A DNA stretch of 64,000 bases from Streptococcus gallolyticus (GCF_003337175.1 NZ_NETH01000004.1:1-64000), one strand, 5' to 3'; shown: positions 1-8,564, counted from the first letter of the stretch. The notes: a model not told the origin generated them from the letters alone. Numbers and translations: made by a program.

Positions 1-124
1 TACGCGTTACTCACCCGTTCGCAACTCCTTCTACTCTAGCAAGCTAAAGTAAAAAGCGTTCTACTTGCATGTATTAGGCACGCCGCCAGCGTTCGTCCTG
101 AGCCAGGATCAAACTCTCGTTTAA
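1..124 (-). rRNA. 16S ribosomal RNA, 5' end (partial)
   Basis: The reverse strand carries the universal 16S start, AGAGTTTGATCCTGGCTCAG at about 118-99, followed by the conserved GACGAACGCTGGCGGCG segment. The rest of the gene lies beyond the left edge. The exact mature 5' end is an estimate. Its promoters and antitermination leader lie at 125-480. Confidence 0.97.
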
Positions 125-480
125 TCGTGTTCTCATTCTGTCACTGACAGATTTATCGTTCTTAACAGGTCGATTTCTCAACCCGCACGTTTGGTTCGTC
201 TTGTTCAGTTTTCAAAGGTCTTTGCCTCCCAAGAGACAACTTCTATATTCTATCAAATCTGAAATAGATTGTCAACTACTTTTTTAAGTTTTTTTAACTC
301 TATTTCAATCCGATTGCCGCCGCCCTCTCGGACAACAGCTATATTAGTCTATCATCCAAGAAATTTTTTGTCAACATCTTTTTCAAAAAATTTTCAAGGT
401 TGCAATTCTTGATTGCTGATAAAGTTGCTACTCAATTGACAGCCATAATAGCTTATCATTTCATAACCTATTTTGTCAAT
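125..480 (-). promoter_or_regulatory. rRNA operon promoter region and boxA-like leader
   Basis: This stretch holds no gene. Reading the minus strand, two good sigma-70-type promoters are visible. P1 has TTGACA at 374-369 and TAGACT at 351-346. P2 has TTGACA at 275-270 and TAGAAT at 252-247. Both spacers are 17 bp. A weaker third candidate has TTGACA at 479-474 and TAAGCT at 455-450, spacer 18. Downstream of P2, around 225-205, lies a boxA-like antitermination motif (CTTTGAAAACTGAAC), the usual Gram-positive rRNA leader signal. Confidence 0.85.
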
Positions 481-584
481 ATCTTTTTTGGTATTTTTCA
501 GACTCTTAGGATTAAAACTTATCTCAATGTCTTAAATTAACACTTAAAAATGCAGGTTATCATTGACATTTTAGGCTTAATAAA

Positions 585-605
585 AAATCCGCAAATTGCG
601 GATTT
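585..605 (-). terminator. Rho-independent terminator of hpf
   Basis: A 10-bp perfect stem (AAATCCGCAA with TTGCGGATTT) lies 17 bp after the hpf stop and is followed on the minus strand by a T run. Confidence 0.85.
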
Positions 606-621
606 CTGATTTGTTAGTAAA

Positions 622-1170
622 TTATTTTGCTTCAATTAAGCCAAGTTCACCATCTTCACGACGATAAAGAACGTTTGTAACACCGTCTTCTGCATCTGTG
701 TAGATAAAGAAGTCGTGTCCTAAAAGATCCATTTGAAGAAGCGCTTCATCGATGTCCATAGGTTTTAGACTAACGTGTTTCGTACGAACAACTTTTACCG
801 CTGGTCCTTCTTCCACAGGCTCTGCTTCAAATTCACTTGTGAAAATTTGGCTAGCTGGTAATTTTTCACGATGTTTCTTAGCAATTTTAGTTTTGTTTTT
901 ACGGATTTGGCGTTCAATTTTGTCAGTGACCAAATCAATTGAGCCATACATATCTTGTGAGATATCTTCTGCTCTTAGCGTAATCGAATCCACTAAAATG
1001 GTTACTTCAACTTTGGCAGTTTTTTCACGATAGACTTTAAGATTAATACGGGCATCTAAACCTTGTCCAGCATGGAAGTATTTTTCAATCTTTCCAAGTT
1101 TTGTTTCAACATAGTTACGAATCGCATCAGTTACTTCGATATTTTCGCCACGAATACTATATTTAATCAT
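622..1170 (-). CDS. hpf: Ribosome hibernation-promoting factor, long form
   Basis: Long-type HPF (RaiA/YfiA family) of 182 residues. The N-terminal domain (about 1-100) binds the 30S decoding region. The C-terminal domain (about 125-182) mediates 100S dimer formation in firmicutes. Both domains are present: the start MIKYSIRGENIEVTDAIRNY and the C-terminal motif with HDFFIYTDAEDG are typical. The gene stands alone between the rRNA leader and comFC, with its own promoter and terminator. A strong cre-like site downstream of the promoter suggests carbon catabolite control; that part is inference. Confidence 0.95.
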   Translation of the reverse strand: MIKYSIRGENIEVTDAIRNYVETKLGKIEKYFHAGQGLDARINLKVYREKTAKVEVTILVDSITLRAEDISQDMYGSIDLVTDKIERQIRKNKTKIAKKHREKLPASQIFTSEFEAEPVEEGPAVKVVRTKHVSLKPMDIDEALLQMDLLGHDFFIYTDAEDGVTNVLYRREDGELGLIEAK

Positions 1171-1189
1171 AAAAACACCTCTTTCTCTC

Positions 1190-1242
1190 TATAAAACGCT
1201 TTCTTTACTTCTTTATTATACTACTTTCATGAAAATTTGCAA
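1190..1242 (-). promoter_or_regulatory. hpf promoter with cre-like site
   Basis: On the minus strand TTGCAA (1242-1237) and TATAAT (1220-1215) are spaced by 16 bp. Ten bases downstream lies a sequence at 1204-1190 that matches the CcpA consensus WTGAAARCGYTTTCW at 13 of 15 positions, with the core AAAACGCTTTC intact. Its position just after the start point fits a road-block repressor site. Binding is not shown. Confidence 0.6.
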
Positions 1243-1246
1243 GTAT

Positions 1247-1909
1247 TTACCGTACAATCGTAAAACTTTTTACATTTTTGGTGCCATTCTCATAGAAAAG
1301 CTGATAAATTCCTTTCAAGGTAGCACCAGTGGTGTAAATATCATCAATAATTAAAACATTTTCTGGTACTCTTGTAACTTCCTTCAAGGAAAAAGGATTG
1401 AGAGTCTCTAGACGCTCTTTTCGTGTTTTTTCAGATTGTTTGCCAATATCTTTCTTGATTAATAAGTTTTGGTAAGAAATTTTAGCTACTTCTAGAATTG
1501 CTGTTACTTGATTAAATTGTCTCTCCTCTAGCCGTTTTGGACTGATAGGAACAGGGATAAAAGTATAGTTTTTATATTTTTTTAACGCTTGTTTGACTTC
1601 TTTTGAAAAAACATCCCTTAAAAGAATATCTCCTTGAAATTTATACTTTGAAAAATAGTCCTTCATTGGAGCATTATAGGTAAAGAGGGCTTCATGAGAC
1701 ACGTGATGGTCTTGTTTTTCCCAAGCTTGACAGTCTGAACATTGCTGGGAAAAGCCCTTTCGAAAGCAGTTTGGGCAATGAACCTCCCCTATTCTTTCAA
1801 ATGTTTTTTGGCAATTCAGGCACACACCATTATTATCTTTTTTCATTAGGATAAGGTTTAAAAATTGTTCTTTTTTGGAAAATTCTTGTCCACAGAGTAG
1901 GCAAATCAT
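1247..1909 (-). CDS. comFC: ComFC, competence phosphoribosyltransferase-like protein
   Basis: Late competence protein of 220 residues needed in natural transformation for handling incoming single-stranded DNA. Eight cysteines in CxxC pairs (3/6, 30/33, 45/48, 57/60) form N-terminal zinc-binding motifs. The phosphoribosyltransferase signature LIIDDIYTTGAT is at about 186-197. The gene overlaps the end of comFA by 4 nt and is co-transcribed with it. Length and domain order are normal for the family. Confidence 0.95.
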   Translation of the reverse strand: MICLLCGQEFSKKEQFLNLILMKKDNNGVCLNCQKTFERIGEVHCPNCFRKGFSQQCSDCQAWEKQDHHVSHEALFTYNAPMKDYFSKYKFQGDILLRDVFSKEVKQALKKYKNYTFIPVPISPKRLEERQFNQVTAILEVAKISYQNLLIKKDIGKQSEKTRKERLETLNPFSLKEVTRVPENVLIIDDIYTTGATLKGIYQLFYENGTKNVKSFTIVR

Positions 1910-3207
1910 GCAAATCCTCCTTTTTGATTCATTGCTTTAATTTCAGCAATAGCTTTCCTCATTTCTTTAGTGCTACCGTCATGTAAGAATAACAGCTCTC
2001 CTGTTGGACGCTCTGCTGCTCTTCCAACCCGCCCTGAAATTTGAACGAGCGCGCTTTTAGTGTATAATCTATGATTGGCAAGCACTACAAAAACATCTAC
2101 GCATGGGAAAGTGACACCACGTTCTAAAATAGTTGTTGTTACCAAAATAGAAAGTTCTTGTTTCCTAAATTTTTCTACAATTTCTAAGCGATTTTCTGTT
2201 TTACTAGACACAAAGGCGATTTGTTCTTCTGGAAAATAGGTCTGTAAAATTTGAGTAAAGGCTTCTCCTTGTTCGATGTTTGGGAAGAAAATTAGCAAAG
2301 GATAGCGGGTTTGACGTTGTTTTTTTAGAAGATTTATTAATTTCTGGGGAATTTTCTTCTTTTGCATATTGGATAAAATGCCAGACAACCAGATTTTTTG
2401 TGGCACAACTAATGGATTAGCATGAAAGCGTCGAGCAAGGTGCAATTTGGTCAGAGTTCCTGTTTTTACTTTTTTATCTAATTTATCTGTTGATGTCGCT
2501 GTTAAAAAAATCTTGGTTCCATTAGGTTTGATAGCTTTATCAACAGCATGATAAAGCACGGCATTATCTACAAATGGAAAGGCATCAACTTCATCAATAA
2601 TTAATAAATCAAAAGCTTGGTAAAATTTTAAAAGTTGATGTGTTGTGGCAATGATTAAAGGGGCACGTTTGTAGGGCTCAGAATCTCCATGAAGCAATGT
2701 AATCGGACACGAAAAATCACGTGACAAGCGTTTATAAAGCTCCAGACAAACATCAATTCGCGGACTTGCTAGGCAAACACAACCACCGTCATCAATTATT
2801 TTGGATACAGATTGGTAAATCATTTCTGTTTTTCCAGCACCTGTAACAGCATGAATAAGGAGGTCTTTCTTAGCACCAATGCCTTCTAACATCCCTTTTG
2901 AAACGTCATCTTGGTAAGGAGTCAATCTTCCTTTCCAAATAAGAGAATCTTTTTTAGAAAAACATTTTTGTGGAAAATAATAGAGATGTCCATTACTCGT
3001 ATTTCTTCCAAAAACAAGGCAATTTCGACAATAAAAAACGTTTGTTTGAAGTTTATTTTGTAAAGATACTTGACTACCGCAACGATTGCAAACATAATGA
3101 TGATTTAATTTTGTCATTGCTGACAACTGTTTAGCCTGCTTTTTTAAGGCATCCGAAAGTTGATCTTGTGTAAATAGTCTTCCATAATAATTATCCAGTT
3201 TATCCAT
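1906..3207 (-). CDS. comFA: ComFA, competence DNA-translocation ATPase
   Basis: SF2 DNA helicase-like ATPase (433 residues) that helps pull transforming single-stranded DNA into the cytoplasm. A four-cysteine zinc motif (C40, C43, C60, C63) precedes the ATPase core. Walker A GAGKTE is at 123-128, the DEVD box at 205-208, motif III is TATS, and motif VI is the QISGRVGRAA segment. It is the first gene of the comF operon. No Shine-Dalgarno sequence is visible; only 8 nt separate the cin box from the ATG, so the mRNA may be leaderless. The start chosen matches the N-terminus remembered for pneumococcal ComFA. Confidence 0.95.
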   Translation of the reverse strand: MDKLDNYYGRLFTQDQLSDALKKQAKQLSAMTKLNHHYVCNRCGSQVSLQNKLQTNVFYCRNCLVFGRNTSNGHLYYFPQKCFSKKDSLIWKGRLTPYQDDVSKGMLEGIGAKKDLLIHAVTGAGKTEMIYQSVSKIIDDGGCVCLASPRIDVCLELYKRLSRDFSCPITLLHGDSEPYKRAPLIIATTHQLLKFYQAFDLLIIDEVDAFPFVDNAVLYHAVDKAIKPNGTKIFLTATSTDKLDKKVKTGTLTKLHLARRFHANPLVVPQKIWLSGILSNMQKKKIPQKLINLLKKQRQTRYPLLIFFPNIEQGEAFTQILQTYFPEEQIAFVSSKTENRLEIVEKFRKQELSILVTTTILERGVTFPCVDVFVVLANHRLYTKSALVQISGRVGRAAERPTGELLFLHDGSTKEMRKAIAEIKAMNQKGGFA

Positions 3208-3215
3208 ACTTTATT

Positions 3216-3223
3216 TATTCGAA
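3216..3223 (-). promoter_or_regulatory. SigX (ComX) cin box of comFA
   Basis: The minus strand reads TTTTTTCGAATA, matching the streptococcal competence sigma-factor box TNCGAATA with its T-rich 5' flank. It lies directly upstream of comFA and marks the comF operon as a late competence operon. Confidence 0.8.
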
Positions 3224-3229
3224 AAAATT

Positions 3230-3258
3230 TTGCTAAATCACCTAAAATCTTGTAAAAT
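3230..3258 (+). promoter_or_regulatory. Putative promoter of the YigZ-family gene
   Basis: TTGCTA (3230-3235) and TAAAAT (3253-3258) with a 17-bp spacer. The -10 ends only 6 bp before the ATG at 3265, and no Shine-Dalgarno is visible, so a leaderless transcript is possible. The element sits back-to-back with the comFA cin box. Confidence 0.45.
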
Positions 3259-3264
3259 TTTGAT

Positions 3265-3891
3265 ATGAACTATAAAACAATTAAACATGATGGCATTTTT
3301 GAAGAAGACATTAAAAAATCACGCTTTATCTGTCAGTTAAAACGAGTTGACACAGAGGAAGAGGGGCGTCAATTCATTGCACAAATCAAAAAAGAACATT
3401 ACAAGGCAACACATTCTTGCTCAGCCATGATTATTGGTGAACAGGCTGAAATCAAGCGTTCTAGCGATGATGGTGAGCCAAGTGGAACTGCTGGTGTTCC
3501 AATGCTAACTGTCCTAGAAAAACAAGGCTTAACCAATGTAGTTGCCGTTGTGACACGTTATTTTGGTGGTATTAAATTAGGGTCTGGTGGGCTTATTCGG
3601 GCTTATTCGGGCAGTGTTGCTAATGCTCTCAAGGAAATTGGTCTAGTTGAGGTAAAAGAGCAAGAGGGACTCAAAATCACCCTTTCTTATCCTCAATACC
3701 AAACCTTTACTAACTTTTTACAGACTGAAAACCTACAAGAATGTGAGACAGAATTTCTCGACAAGGTCACAACCTATATTTACCTTGACCCTGATAATGT
3801 TAAGGAAGTTAGTGGGCGTTTGATTGAATTTTACCAAGGCAGAGTTGACTTTACTAAATCAGGTTCAAAAATTGTCGAAGTTCCCCTGTGA
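3265..3891 (+). CDS. YigZ/IMPACT family protein
   Basis: 208 residues with the UPF0029/IMPACT N-terminal domain (about 1-120, including ATHSCSAMI and SSDDGEPSGTAGVPML) and the DUF1949 C-terminal domain (about 135-205). The family is conserved in bacteria (YvyE in Bacillus, YigZ in E. coli) and linked to translation control through the eukaryotic IMPACT homologue; its biochemical role in streptococci is unclear to me. It is divergent from comFA with promoters packed into 57 bp. Confidence 0.9.
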   Translation: MNYKTIKHDGIFEEDIKKSRFICQLKRVDTEEEGRQFIAQIKKEHYKATHSCSAMIIGEQAEIKRSSDDGEPSGTAGVPMLTVLEKQGLTNVVAVVTRYFGGIKLGSGGLIRAYSGSVANALKEIGLVEVKEQEGLKITLSYPQYQTFTNFLQTENLQECETEFLDKVTTYIYLDPDNVKEVSGRLIEFYQGRVDFTKSGSKIVEVPL

Positions 3892-3914
3892 TAGTATTTT
3901 TTTATCACTTTGAT

Positions 3915-3968
3915 AAGGAATATATATTTTACAAAGGAATATATTAGGCATATACTGTTACCTATAAA
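3915..3968 (+). promoter_or_regulatory. cysK upstream region: direct repeats and -10
   Basis: An 11-bp direct repeat, AAGGAATATAT, occurs at 3915-3925 and 3934-3944, a 19-bp period. A -10-like TATAAA is at 3963-3968, but no good -35 is seen (TATATT at the expected place). Repeated sites upstream of a weak -35 fit an activator-dependent promoter, plausibly a LysR-type cysteine regulator; this is inference. Confidence 0.4.
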
Positions 3969-3994
3969 TTGTTAAATCAATGAGAGGTGATCAT

Positions 3995-4924
3995 ATGTCA
4001 AAAATCTATCATTCAATTACTGAGTTAGTTGGAAATACACCCATTGTAAAACTCAACAATATCGTTCCTGAAAGTGCCGCTGATGTTTATGTTAAAATCG
4101 AAGCTTTCAACCCTGGTTCTTCTGTCAAAGATCGTATTGCCCTTCGTATGATTGAAGATGCTGAAAAAGCAGGTACAATCAAACCAGGCGATATTATTGT
4201 TGAACCAACTTCTGGAAATACCGGAATTGGTCTTGCATGGGTCGGTGCCGCTAAAGGCTACAAGGTGATTATCGTTATGCCTGAAACAATGAGTGTTGAA
4301 CGTCGCAAAATTATTCAAGCTTATGGTGCTGAACTCGTTTTAACTCCTGGAAGTGAAGGCATGAAAGGGGCTATTGCCAAAGCAAAAGAAATTGCTGAAG
4401 AAAAAAATGGTTGGGTGCCTCTTCAATTTGCTAACCCTTCTAACCCTGCTGTGCACGAAGAGACAACAGGTGCTGAAATTATCGAAGCTTTTGGTCCAAC
4501 GGGTCTTGATGCCTTTGTTTCTGGTGTTGGTACTGGTGGAACAGTTTCAGGTGTTTCTCATGCACTTAAAAAAGCTAATCCCAACGTTCAAGTTTATGCT
4601 GTTGAAGCTGATGAATCTGCCGTGCTTTCTGGTGAAAAACCTGGTCCACATAAAATCCAAGGTATTTCAGCTGGTTTCATCCCTGACACTCTTGACACCA
4701 AAGCTTATGACGGTGTTATTCGTGTAGCTTCTGACGATGCTATCATTACTAGCCGCAATCTTGGTGGAAAAGAGGGCTTTCTTGCAGGCATTTCTTCTGG
4801 GGCAGCCATTTATGCAGCCATTGAAAAGGCAAAAGAACTTGGTAAAGGGAAAAAAGTTCTCACACTTCTCCCAGATAATGGCGAACGCTATCTTTCAACA
4901 TCTCTTTATGATTTTAACGACTAA
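3995..4924 (+). CDS. cysK: Cysteine synthase A (O-acetylserine thiol-lyase)
   Basis: PLP enzyme that makes L-cysteine from O-acetylserine and sulfide, the last step of cysteine synthesis. 309 residues when started at the ATG at 3995, which follows a good AGAGGTGAT ribosome site; an upstream in-frame ATG at 3980 overlaps that site and is unlikely. The PLP lysine is K45 in SSVKDR. The phosphate or substrate loop TSGNTG is at 72-77, and GTGGT near 178 is the PLP-phosphate loop. Monocistronic, ending at a bidirectional terminator. Confidence 0.96.
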   Translation: MSKIYHSITELVGNTPIVKLNNIVPESAADVYVKIEAFNPGSSVKDRIALRMIEDAEKAGTIKPGDIIVEPTSGNTGIGLAWVGAAKGYKVIIVMPETMSVERRKIIQAYGAELVLTPGSEGMKGAIAKAKEIAEEKNGWVPLQFANPSNPAVHEETTGAEIIEAFGPTGLDAFVSGVGTGGTVSGVSHALKKANPNVQVYAVEADESAVLSGEKPGPHKIQGISAGFIPDTLDTKAYDGVIRVASDDAIITSRNLGGKEGFLAGISSGAAIYAAIEKAKELGKGKKVLTLLPDNGERYLSTSLYDFND

Positions 4925-5001
4925 TGTCACCGATTATGTTAACTTTCCTTAGGTTACATTTCTCCTTTATCATTAAAATAATGATCTATGTATAAAAGCA
5001 A

Positions 5002-5030
5002 AAGCCTATCACAGTCGCTGTGATAGGCTT
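5002..5030. terminator. Bidirectional terminator between cysK and cvfD
   Basis: A 13-bp perfect stem (AAGCCTATCACAG with CTGTGATAGGCTT) and a 3-nt loop, with A and T runs on opposite sides. It serves cysK on the plus strand and the lia-ppiB-cvfD transcript on the minus strand. Confidence 0.9.
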
Positions 5031-5034
5031 TTTA

Positions 5035-5391
5035 TTATTCTTTGGTCAGTAATTCTAGACTTTCTTTTGTCCATCTTGGTAAATTGTCTGCCAATGGTTG
5101 AAAGCCAATGTTTAGATGGCTATTTGAAAAGCGGTGACGACGGTGTAAGTGATGTTTTTCTTCCTCCAGTGTGCGAAGAGATAAACTTGCTTTTTGCGTA
5201 AATTCATCAAAATCAACAACTTGGACTAAAACTTTTTCACCAACACTGAGTAATTGGTAAATGTTTTCAATATAACCTGTTTTAATTTCTGAAATATGAA
5301 TAAGACCTGTTGTCCCATTATCTAATGCGACAAAGGCACCATAAGGCTTTATACCTGTTATTGTTCCAGTGATTTTGTCGCCAATTCTCAT
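5035..5391 (-). CDS. cvfD: S1-domain RNA-binding protein (CvfD/YugI type)
   Basis: 118-residue protein with a single S1 RNA-binding domain at about 1-75 (GDKITGTITGIKPYGAFVAL), followed by a basic, histidine-rich tail. Such small S1 proteins (general stress protein 13, CvfD in S. pneumoniae) act as post-transcriptional regulators of stress and virulence genes. Its start overlaps the stop of the HAD-cyclophilin gene by one base, so the two are translationally coupled. Confidence 0.88.
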   Translation of the reverse strand: MRIGDKITGTITGIKPYGAFVALDNGTTGLIHISEIKTGYIENIYQLLSVGEKVLVQVVDFDEFTQKASLSLRTLEEEKHHLHRRHRFSNSHLNIGFQPLADNLPRWTKESLELLTKE

Positions 5392-6791
5392 TAGTCCACT
5401 ACCTCAATTGTTTCGATAACGACATCTTCAACTGGGCGGTCTTGAGCGCCAGTTTCGACGTTAGCAATTTCATCTAAAACTTTGTATGAATCGTCGTCCA
5501 TGATTTGGCCAAATACGGTATGGCGACGGTCCAAGTGTGGCGTTCCTCCATTTGTCGCATAAAATTCTGCAATTGGTTTTGGCCAACCACCACGTTCTAA
5601 TTCTTTTTGAGCATAAGGAATTTTGCTGTTTTGAACGATAAAGAACTGACTGCCGTTTGTATTTGGTCCAGCATTAGCCATTGAAAGAGCCCCACGAACA
5701 TTATAAAGTTCTTCTGAGAATTCATCTTCAAAGCTCTCCCCATAGATAGATTGACCTCCCGTACCAGTGCCAGTTGGGTCACCACCTTGAATCATAAACT
5801 CGGGGATAATGCGGTGGAAAATAATACCGTCATAGTAGCCATCTTTTGACAAGGCAATAAAGTTTGCAACTGTTTTTGGAGCCTGTTCTGGGAAGAGTTG
5901 AATCTTCATATCACCGTGATTAGTTTTGATTGTCGCAACTGGACCTTCAACTGTTGTTAGGTCAACCTGTGGAAAATGTAATTGTTTTTCTACCAAACCG
6001 AGTTCCTCCAAAGCATATAAAATGCCATCTTCTTCTACTGTTTTTGTTACAAAATCTGCTTTTTCTTTGAGTTCAGGGACTGCATTGCCCATAGCAATCT
6101 TCAGGCCAACATAATCAAAGATTTCCATGTCATTTGGACCATCACCAAACATCATGGCATTGATTGGTTTTAAGTTTTGACTTTCTAGAACGTGCGCAAC
6201 ACCTGAAGCTTTAGAAATACCATTTTTGACGACATCAGATGAATGTTCATGCCAAGGGACTAAACGAATTTCTGCAGCTAATTCATCAGGTAATTGCAAC
6301 TGAGCATTATTTTCCGTAAAGGTCCACATATGATAAACATCATTTGTCAAATAGAAATCAGGCTCAACGTCGCAGACACCGTAGATTGGTACCATTGCGT
6401 CATCGATTAGGTCACAACGAGCTGAAACTACTGGTTTGTCTTTTCCAGCAAAACCGTATTCAATTCCTTCTGATTTAGCCCAAGCAACGTATTTTTCGAC
6501 AATGTCTCGTGGCAACGGATCATTAACAATTTCTGTTGCTTTTTTGTCAATGACATATGTGCCATTAATCGTCACGAAATAATCAGGCTCTAGAGCGCGA
6601 ATTTCTGGCACAACGCCATAAAGGGCACGCCCGGTTGCAATCCCAGTCATGATACCTTTTTCTTTTAAGCTTTTAAAAACATACTTAATTGATTCTGGCA
6701 TATAGGCTGTTGCTTTTACGCGCAAGGTGTCATCAATGTCAAAAAAGACAATTTTAGTTTTTTTAGCCTTGTATTTAGTTTTTACATCCAT
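5391..6791 (-). CDS. ppiB: Bifunctional Cof-type HAD phosphatase / cyclophilin
   Basis: 466-residue fusion. Residues about 10-270 form a Cof-type HAD-IIB phosphatase: DxD motif D18/D20 in FFDIDDT and a GDGPNDMEI metal-binding motif. Residues about 280-466 form a cyclophilin peptidyl-prolyl isomerase with the FHRIIPEFMIQGGDP signature. The architecture is known in streptococci. In S. mutans the cyclophilin gene next to liaFSR is called ppiB. No secretion signal is visible, so it should be cytoplasmic. The ATG at 6791 has no clear Shine-Dalgarno; it was chosen because the N-terminus matches the pneumococcal homologue as I recall it. Confidence 0.93.
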   Translation of the reverse strand: MDVKTKYKAKKTKIVFFDIDDTLRVKATAYMPESIKYVFKSLKEKGIMTGIATGRALYGVVPEIRALEPDYFVTINGTYVIDKKATEIVNDPLPRDIVEKYVAWAKSEGIEYGFAGKDKPVVSARCDLIDDAMVPIYGVCDVEPDFYLTNDVYHMWTFTENNAQLQLPDELAAEIRLVPWHEHSSDVVKNGISKASGVAHVLESQNLKPINAMMFGDGPNDMEIFDYVGLKIAMGNAVPELKEKADFVTKTVEEDGILYALEELGLVEKQLHFPQVDLTTVEGPVATIKTNHGDMKIQLFPEQAPKTVANFIALSKDGYYDGIIFHRIIPEFMIQGGDPTGTGTGGQSIYGESFEDEFSEELYNVRGALSMANAGPNTNGSQFFIVQNSKIPYAQKELERGGWPKPIAEFYATNGGTPHLDRRHTVFGQIMDDDSYKVLDEIANVETGAQDRPVEDVVIETIEVVD

Positions 6792-6800
6792 CTGAAAATT

Positions 6801-6865
6801 ATGGGAAAGGAAAAGGTCATCAGAATCTTATTTTCCATAAAAGCGACATCACTTTCCCATTTTCC
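6801..6865 (-). other. Inverted repeat in the leader of the HAD-cyclophilin gene
   Basis: The 9-bp arms ATGGGAAAG and CTTTCCCAT (plus-strand 6857-6865 and 6801-6809) flank 47 nt, just before a start codon lacking a Shine-Dalgarno. It could fold in the RNA upstream of ppiB within the lia transcript. Function unknown. Confidence 0.4.
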
Positions 6866-6910
6866 TTTCTAATTTAAAAATCAAAGAAAAGCCATGATTA
6901 TATTATATCA

Positions 6911-7555
6911 TTATTCGTCATCTTGCGGTACTAAATGATGTTTAAAGGCATAAACGACTGCTTGTGTACGGTCATCAACTTCTAACTTAGCTAGAATATT
7001 TGAAACGTGTGTTTTGACGGTTTTTAGTGAGATAAATAGCTCATCAGCAATGGTCTGATTATCATACCCTTTAGTCAGTAATCGCAAAATATCACGTTCA
7101 CGCGCTGTCAACTCTTCATGCAATTCTGGTTGCATATCATGGGCTTTGATTTTTTTATCCACTTCTGTTTCAATAGCTAACTCACCACGTGCAACTTTCT
7201 GAATGGCATTTAAAATTTCTGCTGCGCTAGATGTTTTTAACATATAACCTTTGGCGCCTGCTTCAATGACAGGATAAATTTTTTCGTTATCAAGGTAAGA
7301 TGTTAAAACAAGAATTTTAGCTTCCTTCCATTCTTCCAGAAGCTTCAATGTTGCTTCGACACCGCTCATTTCTGGCATTACCAAATCCATAACAACCACA
7401 TCTGGTTTTAATTCTAAAGCCAAATTGATACCATCTAAACCATTTCCAGCTTCGCCAACCACCTCAACATCTGCTTGCAAATTCAAAAAACTTTTTAACC
7501 CTAAACGTACCATTTCATGGTCATCAACTAGGATAACTTTAATTTTCTGGGTCAT
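6911..7555 (-). CDS. liaR: LiaR, cell-envelope stress response regulator
   Basis: NarL/FixJ-family response regulator of 214 residues. The receiver domain has phosphoacceptor D57 (VVVMDLVMPEMSG); a LuxR-type helix-turn-helix lies at about 147-205 (ELTARERDILRLLTKG). It partners LiaS and answers lipid II-cycle antibiotics and other envelope stress. Its start overlaps liaS by 17 nt. The gene order liaF-liaS-liaR-ppiB-S1 protein is as in S. mutans. Confidence 0.95.
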   Translation of the reverse strand: MTQKIKVILVDDHEMVRLGLKSFLNLQADVEVVGEAGNGLDGINLALELKPDVVVMDLVMPEMSGVEATLKLLEEWKEAKILVLTSYLDNEKIYPVIEAGAKGYMLKTSSAAEILNAIQKVARGELAIETEVDKKIKAHDMQPELHEELTARERDILRLLTKGYDNQTIADELFISLKTVKTHVSNILAKLEVDDRTQAVVYAFKHHLVPQDDE

Positions 7556-8564
7556 CTTCTTTCTCCTCGTTTCCTCCCTTTACCAGTGGCAAACGAATAT
7601 CCATTGATACTCCTTTACCTTTTTGGCTCAGCAATGTAACTGTTCCAGCCATATCATCAACACGTTCTTCAATATTACGAATACCGTAACTTAAATCATG
7701 ACTTTCATCCATATCAAAACCGACACCGTTATCGACCATTTTAAGTTGAAGCTCGGTTTCTGTTTGATTGAGATAAACCTCTAAACGACTGGCTTTAGCG
7801 TGTTTAAGGGTATTACTAATGAATTCTTGTGCAATTCGAAAAACGTTATCCTCTATTTTCTTAGGTAGTTGACCGATATTTTTCTTATAAACAACCTCTA
7901 TACTACTCTTATCTGTCAATTCTTTCAAGAGGATATCAAAACCTTCTGAAAGGGTTTTATTTTCTAATTCTGTTGGTCGTAAATGCAATAGCAAAATTCG
8001 CAAATCTTTTTGAGCATTTTGTAGCATGCTTTCAACAGCCGTCAATTGAACGCTTAATTGTTCTTTTTCAATTTGGTCAAGATTAGCAGACACGCCTGAA
8101 AGAATCATCGAAGAGGCGAATAATTCTTGACTAACCGTGTCATGCAAGTCACGCGCAATTCGTTTTCGTTCTTGCTCAACAATTTCTTGACTGTTTAGAA
8201 TGCGACTATTTTCTGTATTTTGCAAGCTATTTGTCAAATGCGTTATTTTTTTAGACAAACGTGATAAGTTCGTATTAATCTCTGTATCTTCGTCTAAACT
8301 GATAGGTTGATTCGCCAAAATACGACGTAAATTTTGGTTAATACCGCGTTTACTGTTATCATCTAAAATAAGCCAAAGCAAGAGCAGCAAAATAGTGATA
8401 GCGAGAATTAAAAAAACAATTGACAAGACAAAACGCTCTCCCATCCAAAAATCTGTGATAAGATTTTTCAGATGCAGATTTAAACTGTCCAAAATAACAA
8501 TAACGATGGAGAGGATAATAATACTCGCATAAAGGATAAATAATAAGAAATGGTATTTTTTCAT
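7539..8564 (-). CDS. liaS: LiaS, envelope-stress sensor histidine kinase
   Basis: 341-residue intramembrane-sensing kinase: two transmembrane helices (about 5-26 and 45-67) with almost no extracellular loop, a HisKA_3 dimerisation domain with phosphoacceptor H141 (RIARDLHDTV), and a C-terminal HATPase with DNGVGFD. Overlaps liaF by 4 nt and liaR by 17 nt. Such kinases usually need LiaF, which keeps them off without stress. Confidence 0.95.
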   Translation of the reverse strand: MKKYHFLLFILYASIIILSIVIVILDSLNLHLKNLITDFWMGERFVLSIVFLILAITILLLLLWLILDDNSKRGINQNLRRILANQPISLDEDTEINTNLSRLSKKITHLTNSLQNTENSRILNSQEIVEQERKRIARDLHDTVSQELFASSMILSGVSANLDQIEKEQLSVQLTAVESMLQNAQKDLRILLLHLRPTELENKTLSEGFDILLKELTDKSSIEVVYKKNIGQLPKKIEDNVFRIAQEFISNTLKHAKASRLEVYLNQTETELQLKMVDNGVGFDMDESHDLSYGIRNIEERVDDMAGTVTLLSQKGKGVSMDIRLPLVKGGNEEKEDDPEN

